In this document: positions 54,286 through 64,000 of the stretch, piece after piece
Layout of the letters: each line of letters starts with the position of its first letter
How positions within the stretch are numbered: the first letter of the stretch is position 1
Assembly (NCBI GenBank): GCA_032207245.1
Contig: CM063507.1
Location: 88,723,667 to 88,787,666 of the forward strand
Length of the DNA: 64,000 bases
From: Pardosa pseudoannulata
Lineage: Eukaryota; Arthropoda; Arachnida; Araneae; Lycosidae
Direction: 5' to 3'
Notes under the pieces: generated by a model
Told to the model about the DNA's origin: nothing
Seen by the model: only the letters and a program-made list of their open reading frames with translations
The model's database searches: none
Program-made: the position numbers and the translations under genes

Positions 54286-56609
54286 TATAAGAGCAGAATC
54301 GCGAACGTGTAAATTTTCGGAATTTTAAATTTGCGATTTTATGAGCTCATTTTTGAAATATAACCAAATAACTCCTCCATTTTCTGCAGGAACATGGATC
54401 AACGCATATCAGCGTGTAGATCTATTTAAGACGAACATGATTATACTATATTTATTATAATTTATTCAGTTTATAAGAGCAGAATCGCGAACGTGTAAAT
54501 TTTCGGAATTTTAAATTTGCGATTTTATGAGCTCATTTTTGAAATATAACCAAATAACTCCTCCATTTTCTGCAGAACATGGATCAACGCATATCAGCGT
54601 GTAGATCTATTTAAGACGAACATGATTATACTATTTATTATAATTTATTCAGTTTATAAGAGCAGAATCGCGAACGTGTAAATTTTCGGAATTTTAAATT
54701 TGCGATTTTATGAGCTCATTTTTGAAATATAACCAAATAACTCCTCCATTTTCTGCAGGAACATGGATCAACGCATATCAGCGTGTAGATCTATTTAAGA
54801 CGAACACGATTATACTATATTTATTATAATTTATTCAGTTTATAAGAGCAGAATCGCGAACGTGTAAATTTTCGGAATTTTAAATTTGCGATTTTATGAG
54901 CTCATTTTTGAAATATAACCAAATAACTCCTCCATTTTCTGCTGAAACATGGATCAACGCATATCAGCGTGTAGATCTATTTAAGACGAACATGATTATA
55001 CTATATTTATTATAATTTATTCAGTTTATAAGAGCAGAATCGCGAACGTGTAAATTTTCGGAATTTTAAATTTGCGATTTTATGAGCTCATTTTTGAAAT
55101 ATAACCAAATAACTCCTCCATTTTCTGCAGGAACATGGATCAACGCATATCAGCGTGTAGATCTATTTAAGACGAACACAATTATACTATATTTATTATA
55201 ATTCATTCAGTTTATAAGAGCAGAATCGCGAACGTGTAAATTTTCGGAATTTTTAAATTTGCGATTTTATGAGCTCATTTTTGAAATATAACCAAATAAC
55301 TCCTCCATTTTCTGCAGGAAACATGGATCAACGCATATCAGCGTGTAGATCTATTTAAGACGAACATGATTATACTATATTTATTATAATTTATTCAGTT
55401 TATAAGAGCAGAATCGCGAACGTGTAAATTTTCGGAATTTTAAATTTGCGATTTTATGAGCTCATTTTTGAAATATAACCAAATAACTCCTCCATTTTCT
55501 GCAAACATGGATCAACGCATATCAGCGTGTAGATCTATTTAAGACGAACATGATTATACTATATTTATTATAATTTATTCAGTTTATAAGAGCAGAATCG
55601 CGAACGTGTAAATTTTCGGAATTTTAAATTTGCGATTTTATGAGCTCATTTTTGAAATATAACCAAATAACTCCTCCATTTTCTGCAGGAACATGGATTA
55701 ACGCATATCAGCGTGTAGATCTATTTAAGACGAACATGATTATACTATATTTATTATAATTTATTCAGTTTATAAGAGCAGAATCGCGAACGTGTAAATT
55801 TTCGGAATTTTAAATTTGCGATTTTATGAGCTCATTTTTGAAATATAACCAAATAACTCCTCCATTTTCTGCAGGACATGGATCAACGCATATCAGCGTG
55901 TAGATCTATGTAAGACGAACATAATTATACTATATTTATTATAATTTATTCAGTTTATAAGAGCAGAATCGCGAACGTGTAAATTTTCGGAATTTTAAAT
56001 TTGCGATTTTATGAGCTCATTTTTGAAATATAACCAAATAACTCCTCCATTTTCTGCAGGAACATGGATCAACGCATATCAGCGTGTAGATCTATTTAAG
56101 ACGAACACGATTATACTATATTTATTATAATTTATTCAGTTTATAAGAGCAGAATCGCGAACGTGTAAATTTTCGGAATTTTAAATTTGCGATTTTATGA
56201 GCTCATTTTTGAAATATAACCAAATAACTCCTCCATTTTCTGCTGAAACATGGATCAACGCATATCAGCGTGTAGATCTATTTAAGACGAACATGATTAT
56301 ACTATATTTATTATAATTTATTCAGTTTATAAGAGCAGAATCGCGAACGTGTAAATTTTCGGAATTTTAAATTTGCGATTTTATGAGCTCATTTTTGAAA
56401 TATAACCAAATAACTCCTCCATTTTCTGCAGGAACATGGATCAACGCATATCAGCGTGTAGATCTATTTAAGACGAACACGATTATACTATATTTATTAT
56501 AATTTATTCAGTTTATAAGAGCAGAATCGCGAACGTGTAAATTTTCGGAATTTTAAATTTGCGATTTTATGAGCTCATTTTTGAAATATAACCAAATAAC
56601 TCCTCCATT

Positions 56610-56685
56610 TTCTGCTGCAGGAACATGGAACAATGCATATCACCGTGTAGGTCTTTTAAAGACGAAGAGATTGATACTATATTTA
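56610..56685 (+). repeat. Subtype C monomer with a CTGCTGCAGG junction, copy 4
   Basis: The diagnostic GGAACAATGCATATCACC, GTAGGTCTTTTAAAG and GACGAAGAGATTGATAC are present, but the left end reads TCTGCTGCAGGAAC, with CTG present twice. This 3 bp excess looks like a join between a CTGCTGAAAC-type and a CTGCAGGAAC-type unit, and places an exchange point just upstream of the subtype C haplotype. Confidence 0.85.
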
Positions 56686-57429
56686 TTATAATTTATTCAG
56701 TTTATAAGAGCAGAATCGCGAACGTGTAAATTTTCGGAATTTTAAATTTGCGATTTTATGAGCTCATTTTTGAAATATAACCAAATAACTCCTCCATTTT
56801 CTGCAGGAACATGGATCAACGCATATCAGCGTGTAGATCTATTTAAGACGAACACGATTATACTATATTTATTATAATTTATTCAGTTTATAAGAGCAGA
56901 ATCGCGAACGTGTAAATTTTCGGAATTTTAAATTTGCGATTTTATGAGCTCATTTTTGAAATATAACCAAATAACTCCTCCATTTTCTGCTGAAACATGG
57001 ATCAACGCATATCAGCGTGTAGATCTATTTAAGACGAACATGATTATACTATATTTATTATAATTTATTCAGTTTATAAGAGCAGAATCGCGAACGTGTA
57101 AATTTTCGGAATTTTAAATTTGCGATTTTATGAGCTCATTTTTGAAATATAACCAAATAACTCCTCCATTTTCTGCAGGAACATGGATCAACGCATATCA
57201 GCGTGTAGATCTATTTAAGACGAAATGATTTATACTATATTTATTATAATTATTCAGTTTATAAGAGCAGAATCGCGAACGTGTAAATTTTCGGAATTTT
57301 AAATTTGCGATTTTATGAGCTCATTTTTGAAATATAACCAAATAACTCCTCCATTTTCTGCTGAAAAATGGATCTATGCATATCAGCGTGTAGATCTATT
57401 TAAGACGAAAACGATTATACTATATTTAT

Positions 57430-57800
57430 TATAATTCATTCAGTTTATAAGAGCAGAATCGCGAACGTGTAAATTTTCGGAATTTTAAATTTGCGATTTT
57501 ATGAGCTCATTTTTGAAATATAACCAAATAACTCCTCCATTTTCTGCTGAAACATGGATCTATGCATATCAGCGTGTAGATCTATTTAAGACGAACATGA
57601 TTATACTATATTTATTATAATTTATTCAGTTTATAAGAGCAGAATCGCGAACGTGTAAATTTTCGGAATTTTAAATTTGCGATTTTATGAGCTCATTTTT
57701 GAAATATAACCGAATAACGCCTCCATTTTCTGCAGGAACATGGATCTATGCATATCAGCGTGTAGATCTATTTAAGACGAACATGATTATACTATATTTA
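57430..57800 (+). repeat. Copy 2 of the CGAATAACGCC block
   Basis: CGAATAACGC at 57711-57720 sits in the same marker order as at 7541: an ATTCATTCAG unit, a CTGAAAC...CTATGC unit, then the variant with CAGGAAC...CTATGC. The two blocks lie 50,170 bp apart. The downstream unit here is AGG/CAAC type, unlike at 7541, which bounds the shared segment on the right. Confidence 0.8.
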
Positions 57801-60800
57801 TTATAATTTATTCAGTTTATAAGAGCAGAATCGCGAACGTGTAAATTTTCGGAATTTTAAATTTGCGATTTTATGAGCTCATTTTTGAAATATAACCAAA
57901 TAACTCCTCCATTTTCTGCAGGAACATGGATCAACGCATATCAGCGTGTAGATCTATTTAAGACGAACATGATTATACTATATTTATTATAATTTATTCA
58001 GTTTATAAGAGCAGAATCGCGAACGTGTAAATTTTCGGAATTTTAAATTTGCGATTTTATGAGCTCATTTTTGAAATATAACCAAATAACTCCTCCATTT
58101 TCTGCAGGAACATGGATCAACGCATATCAGCGTGTAGATCTATTTAAGACGAACATGATTATACTATATTTATTATAATTTATTCAGTTTATAAGAGCAG
58201 AATCGCGAACGTGTAAATTTTCGGAATTTTAAATTTGCGATTTTATGAGCTCATTTTTGAAATATAACCAAATAACTCCTCCATTTTCTGCAGGAACATG
58301 GATCTATGCATATCAGCGTGTAGATCTATTTAAGACGAACATGATTATACTATATTTATTATAATTTATTCAGTTTATAAGAGCAGAATCGCGAACGTGT
58401 AAATTTTCGGAATTTTAAATTTGCGATTTTATGAGCTCATTTTTGAAATATAACCAAATAACTCCTCCATTTTCTGCAGGAAACATGGATCAACGCATAT
58501 CAGCGTGTAGATCTATTTAAGACGAACATGATTATACTATATTTATTATAATTTATTCAGTTTATAAGAGCAGAATCGCGAACGTGTAAATTTTCGGAAT
58601 TTTAAATTTGCGATTTTATGAGCTCATTTTTGAAATATAACCAAATAACTCCTCCATTTTCTGCAGGAAAATGGATCAACGCATATCAGCGTGTAGATCT
58701 ATTTAAGACGAACATGATTATACTATATTTATTATAATTTATTCAGTTTATAAGAGCAGAATCGCGAACGTGTAAATTTTCGGAATTTTAAATTTGCGAT
58801 TTTATGAGCTCATTTTTGAAATATAACCAAATAACTCCTCCATTTTCTGCTGAAACATGGATCAACGCATATCAGCGTGTAGATCTATTTAAGACGAACA
58901 TGATTATACTATATTTATTATAATTTATTCAGTTTATAAGAGCAGAATCGCGAACGTGTAAATTTTCGGAATTTTAAATTTGCGATTTTATGAGCTCATT
59001 TTTGAAATATAACCAAATAACTCCTCCATTTTCTGCAGGAACATGGATCAACGCATATCAGCGTGTAGATCTATTTAAGACGAACATGATTATACTATAT
59101 TTATTATAATTTATTCAGTTTATAAGAGCAGAATCGCGAACGTGTAAATTTTCGGAATTTTAAATTTGCGATTTTATGAGCTCATTTTTGAAATATAACC
59201 AAATAACTCCTCCATTTTCTGCAGGAACATGGATCAACGCATATCAGCGTGTAGATCTATTTAAGACGAACATGATTATACTATATTTATTTATAATTTA
59301 TTCAGTTTATAAGAGCAGAATCGCGAACGTGTAAATTTTCGGAATTTTAAATTTGCGATTTTATGAGCTCATTTTTGAAATATAACCAAATAACTCCTCC
59401 ATTTTCTGCAGGAACATGGATCAACGCATATCAGCGTGTAGATCTATTTAAGACGAACATGATTATACTATATTTATTATAATTTATTCAGTTTATAAGA
59501 GCAGAATCGCGAACGTGTAAATTTTCGGAATTTTAAATTTGCGATTTTATGAGCTCATTTTTGAAATATAACCAAATAACTCCTCCATTTTCTGCAGGAA
59601 AATGGATCAACGCATATCAGCGTGTAGATCTATTTAAGACGAACATGATTATACTATATTTATTATAATTTATTCAGTTTATAAGAGCAGAATCGCGAAC
59701 GTGTAAATTTTCGGAATTTTAAATTTGCGATTTTATGAGCTCATTTTTGAAATATAACCAAATAACTCCTCCATTTTCTGCAGGAACATGGATCAACGCA
59801 TATCAGCGTGTAGATCTATTTAAGACGAACATGATTATACTATATTTATTATAATTTATTCAGTTTATAAGAGCAGAATCGCGAACGTGTAAATTTTCGG
59901 AATTTTAAATTTGCGATTTTATGAGCTCATTTTTGAAATATAACCAAATAACTCCTCCATTTTCTGCAGGAACATGGATCTATGCATATCAGCGTGTAGA
60001 TCTATTTAAGACGAACATAATTATACTATATTTATTATAATTTATTCAGTTTATAAGAGCAGAATCGCGAACGTGTAAATTTTCGGAATTTTAAATTTGC
60101 GATTTTATGAGCTCATTTTTGAAATATAACCAAATAACTCCTCCATTTTCTGCAGGAACATGGATCAACGCATATCAGCGTGTAGATCTATTTAAGACGA
60201 ACATAATTATACTATATTTATTATAATTTATTCAGTTTATAAGAGCAGAATCGCGAACGTGTAAATTTTCGGAATTTTAAATTTGCGATTTTATGAGCTC
60301 ATTTTTGAAATATAACCAAATAACTCCTCCATTTTCTGCAGGAACATGGATCAACGCATATCAGCGTGTAGATCTATTTAAGACGAACATGATTATACTA
60401 TATTTATTATAATTTATTCAGTTTATAAGAGCAGAATCGCGAACGTGTAAATTTTCGGAATTTTTAAATTTGCGATTTTATGAGCTCATTTTTGAAATAT
60501 AACCAAATAACTCCTCCATTTTCTGCTGAAACATGGATCTATGCATATCAGCGTGTAGATCTATTTAAGACGAACATGCTTATACTATATTTATTATAAT
60601 TTATTTAGTTTATAAGAGCAGAATCGCGAACGTGTAAATTTTCGGAATTTTAAATTTGCGATTTTATGAGCCCATTTTTGAAATATAACCAAATAACTCC
60701 TCCATTTTCTGCAGAAACATAAATCAACGCATATCAGCGTGTAGATCTATTTAAGACGAACATGATTATACTATATTTATTATAATTTATTCAGTTTATA

Positions 60801-61359
60801 AGAGCAGAATCGCGAACGTGTAAATTTTCGGAATTTTAAATTTGCGATTTTATGAGCTCATTTTTGAAATATAACCAAATAACTCCTCCATTTTCTGCAG
60901 GAACATGGATCAACGCATATCAGCGTGTAGATCTATTTAAGACGAACACGATTATACTATATTTATTATAATTTATTCAGTTTATAAGAGCAGAATCGCG
61001 AACGTGTAAATTTTCGGAATTTTAAATTTGCGATTTTATGAGCTCATTTTTGAAATATAACCAAATAACTCCTCCATTTTCTGCTGAAACATGGATCTAT
61101 GCATATCAGCGTGTAGATCTATTTAAGACGAACATGATTATACTATATTTATTATAATTTATTCAGTTTATAAGAGCAGAATCGCGAACGTGTAAATTTT
61201 CGGAATTTTAAATTTGCGATTTTATGAGCTCATTTTTGAAATATAAACCAAATAACTCCTCCATTTTCTGCAGGAACATGGATCAATGCATATCAGCGTG
61301 TAGATCTATTTAAGACGAACATAATTATACTATATTTATTATAATTTATTCAGTTTATA

Positions 61360-61765
61360 AGAGCAGAATCGCGAACGTCTAAATTTTCGGAATTTTAAAT
61401 TTGCGATTTTATGAGCTCATTTTTGAAATATAACCAAATAACTCTCCATTTTCTGCAGAAACATGGATTAACGCATATCAGCGTGTAGATCTATTTAAGA
61501 CGAACATGATTATACTATATTTATTATAATTTATTCAGTTTATAAGAGCAGAATCGCGAACGTGTAAATTTTCGGAATTTTAAATTTGCGATTTATGAGC
61601 TCATTTTTGAAATATAACCAAAATAACTCCTCCATTTTCTGCAGGAACATGGATCAACGCATATCAGCGTGTAGATCTATTTAAGACGAACATGATTATA
61701 CTATATTTATTATAATTTATTCAGTTTATAAGAGCAGAATCGCGAACGTCTAAATTTTCGGAATT
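61360..61765 (+). repeat. Two monomers with GAACGTCTAAATT, two units apart
   Basis: GAACGTCT replaces GAACGTGT at the unit ending 61380 and again at 61744-61751, 371 bp apart. The unit between them is normal at this site but has a 1 bp deletion (CGATTTATGAG) and a 1 bp insertion (CCAAAATAAC). The only other copy I saw is at 1347, in the heterogeneous left block. The spacing suggests a dimer-sized duplication. Confidence 0.7.
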
Positions 61766-63063
61766 TTAAATTTGCGATTTTATGAGCTCATTTTTGAAAT
61801 ATAACCAAATAACTCCTCCATTTTCTGCAGGAACATGGATCAACGCATATCAGCGTGTAGACCTATTTAAGACGAACACGATTATACTATATTTATTATA
61901 ATTTATTCAGTTTATAAGAGCAGAATCGCGAACGTGTAAATTTACGGAATTTTAAATTTGCGATTTTATGAGCTCATTTTTGAAATATACCCAAATAACT
62001 CCTCCATTTTCTGCTGAAACATGGATCTATGCATATCAGCGTGTAGATCTATTTAAGACGAACATGATTATACTATATTTATTATAATTTATTCAGTTTA
62101 TAAGAGCAGAATCGCGAACGTGTAAATTTTCGGAATTTTAAATTTGCGATTTTATGAGCTCATTTTTGAAATATAACCAAATAACTCCTCCATTTTCTGC
62201 AGAATCATGGATCAACGCATATCAGCGTGTAGATCTATTTAAGACGAACACGATTATACTATATTTATTATAATTCATTCAGTTTATAAGAGCAGAATCG
62301 CGAACGTGTATTTTTTCGGAATTTTAAATTTGCGATTTTATGAGCTCATTTTTGAAATATAACCAAATAACTCCTCCATTTTCTGCTGAAACATGGATCA
62401 ACGCATATCAGCGTGTAGATCTATTTAAGACGAACACGATTATACTATATTTATTATAATTTATTCAGTTTATAAGAGCAGAATCGCGAACGTGTAAATT
62501 TTCGGAATTTTAAATTTGCGATTTTATGAGCTCATTTTTGAAATATAACCAAATAACTCCTCCATTTTCTGCTGAAACATGGATCTATGCATATCAGCGT
62601 GTAGATCTATTTAAGACGAACATGATTATACTATATTTATTATAATTTATTCAGTTTATAAGAGCAGAATCGCGAACGTGTAAATTTTCGGAATTTTAAA
62701 TTTGCGATTTTATGAGCTCATTTTTGAAATATAACCAAATAACTCCTCCATTTTCTGCTGAAACATGGATCTATGCATATCAGCGTGTAGATCTATTTAA
62801 GACGAACATGATTATACTATATTTATTATAATTTATTCAGTTTATAAGAGCAGAATCGCGAACGTGTAAATTTTCGGAATTTTAAATTTGCGATTTTATG
62901 AGCTCATTTTTGAAATATAACCAAATAACTCCTCCATTTTCTGCAGAAACATGGATCAACGCATATCAGCGTGTAGATCTATTTAAGACGAACACGATTA
63001 TACTATATTTATTATAATTTATTCAGTTTATAAGAGCAGAATCGCGAACGTGTAAATTTTCGG

Positions 63064-63076
63064 ACTAAAAAATCGG
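63064..63076 (+). repeat. 13 bp insertion in one monomer
   Basis: ACTAAAAAATCGG is inserted after TTTTCGG, so that TCGG appears on both sides (TTCGG-ACTAAAAAA-TCGG). The 4 bp repetition resembles a small duplication with a filler of nine bases. The insertion falls in the loop of the predicted stem-loop. No other monomer in the window carries it. Confidence 0.85.
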
Positions 63077-63604
63077 AATTTTAAATTTGCGATTTTATGA
63101 GCTCATTTTTGAAATATAACCAAATAACTCCTCCATTTTCTGCAGGAACATGGATCAACGCATATCAGCGTGTAGATCTATTTAAGACGAACATAATTAT
63201 ACTATATTTATTATAATTTATTCAGTTTATAAGAGCAGAATCGCGAACGTGTAAATTTTCGGAATTTTAAATTTGCGATTTTATGAGCTCATTTTTGAAA
63301 TATAACCAAATAACTCCTCCATTTTCTGCAGGAAACATGGATCAACGCATATCAGCGTGTAGATCTATTTAAGACGAAAACGATTATACTATATTTATTA
63401 TAAATTATTCAGTTTATAAGAGCAGAATCGCGAACGTGTAAATTTTCGGAATTTTAAATTTGCGATTTTATGAGCTCATTTTTGAAATATAACCAAATAA
63501 CTCCTCCATTTTCTGCTGAAACATGGATCAACGCATATCAGCGTGTAGATCTATTTAAGACGAACATGATTATACTATATTTATTATAATTTATTCAGTT
63601 TATA

Positions 63605-63622
63605 AGAGCAGAAGAATCGCGA
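63605..63622 (+). repeat. AGA duplication in GAGCAGAATCG, copy 2
   Basis: It is the same 3 bp duplication as at 49644, in a unit of TGA/CAAC followed by TGA/TAT type. The flanking subtype order differs from the first copy. Confidence 0.7.
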
Positions 63623-64000
63623 ACGTGTAAATTTTCGGAATTTTAAATTTGCGATTTTATGAGCTCATTTTTGAAATATAACCAAATAACTCCTCCATTT
63701 TCTGCTGAAACATGGATCTATGCATATCAGCGTGTAGATCTATTTAAGACGAACATGATTATACTATATTTATTATAATTTATTCAGTTTATAAGAGCAG
63801 AATCGCGAACGTGTAAATTTTCGGAATTTTAAATTTGCGATTTTATGAGCTCATTTTTGAAATATAACCAAATAACTCCTCCATTTTCTGCAGGAACATG
63901 GATCAACGCATATCAGCGTGTAGATCTATTTAAGACGAACATGATTATACTATATTTATTATAATTTATTCAGTTTATAAGAGCAGAATCGCGAACGTGT

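Larger units (their letters stand above)
1..64000 (+). repeat. Satellite DNA array, 186 bp monomer, whole window
   Basis: A head-to-tail tandem array fills the window. The spacing of the GAGCAGAATC landmark is exactly 186 bp over many consecutive copies (for example 28207, 28393, 28579, 28765). All recognisable copies face the same way and no unique sequence, gene or transposon interrupts them. Roughly 340 copies are present. The unit is close to one nucleosome plus linker, as is common for centromeric and pericentromeric satellites in animals and plants. A structural or heterochromatic role is inferred from this family-level knowledge; no sequence feature proves centromere function. SacI, BglII and NruI sites occur in nearly every unit, and PstI in the most common subtype. 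The array runs off both ends of the window, so its true length is unknown. Confidence 0.98.
15541..64000 (+). repeat. Main homogenised block of the array
   Basis: About 260 monomers, nearly all in exact 186 bp register. Copies differ mainly at the subtype positions, with single-base indels such as GGAAAC for GGAAC, and small slippage changes in the AT tract at unit 50-70. Unit 84-180 is almost fixed. The block runs off the right end of the window in mid-unit at the GAACGTGT motif. No gene, transposon or unique DNA occurs in it. The small exceptions are listed separately. Confidence 0.95.

Noticed and set aside
1..64000. CRISPR array
   Set aside because: The repeated unit is 186 bp and contiguous; there are no short direct repeats separated by unique spacers and no cas genes.
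1..64000. Drosophila 1.688 satellite family member
   Set aside because: Length near half of the 359 bp repeat, AT-richness and a shared GAGCTC core are suggestive, but I could not find extended similarity from memory. An alignment against that family would decide; without it I make no assignment.
15541..64000. Regular higher-order repeat like that of human alpha satellite
   Set aside because: Subtypes alternate irregularly. Some variant pairs have whole-unit spacing, but no fixed multi-unit period could be followed by eye through the block.
1..64000. rRNA, tRNA, telomeric repeat or bacterial/viral genes
   Set aside because: No cloverleaf-like segment, rRNA motif, short telomeric repeat or long open frame was found on either strand.
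1..64000. Inverted blocks within the array
   Set aside because: Every recognisable GAGCAGAATCGCG motif, including those in the eroded segment, reads on the plus strand.

Overview
The whole 64 kb window is one uninterrupted, head-to-tail tandem array of an AT-rich satellite DNA. I counted a monomer of 186 bp (consensus-like copy at 28310-28495; 30% G+C by direct count). All copies that can be oriented lie in the same direction, giving about 340 copies. I see no protein-coding gene, rRNA, tRNA, transposon, CRISPR array or unique-sequence spacer. This points to a eukaryote, in pericentromeric or centromeric heterochromatin or a similar satellite block. The monomer keeps more CpG than chance (8 seen, about 4.2 expected), which fits a host with little CpG methylation, such as many insects, better than a heavily methylated vertebrate or plant satellite. 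The species cannot be named from sequence alone.

Layout: 1-5630 holds heterogeneous monomers with many substitutions and one-base indels, worst at about 5040-5630, where it ends in a monomer missing about 48 bp. From 5631 to about 14180 the monomers are clean and highly similar. From about 14180 to 15540 the repeat is badly eroded, very AT-rich and out of phase, with sharp edges on both sides. From 15541 to 64000 it is again clean and homogenised, broken only by small anomalies: old monomers at 20650-20960, a 41 bp partial duplication at 49328-49368, two related divergent monomers at 53646-54290, and a 13 bp insertion at 63064-63076.

Within the clean blocks most variation sits in two short patches of the unit: around the PstI/NsiI-like segment (unit positions 181-183 and 8-10) and a CpG-like dinucleotide at unit 44-45. 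Units 84-180 are almost invariant in the clean blocks. That conserved part holds an imperfect dyad able to form a stem-loop and a perfect 10 bp palindrome. Subtypes, recombinant subtypes and rare variants shared between copies 4-50 kb apart record unequal exchange and gene conversion. The absence of any mobile element in 64 kb suggests an actively homogenised array core. Part of the disorder (5040-5630 and 14180-15540) may be assembly error rather than biology.
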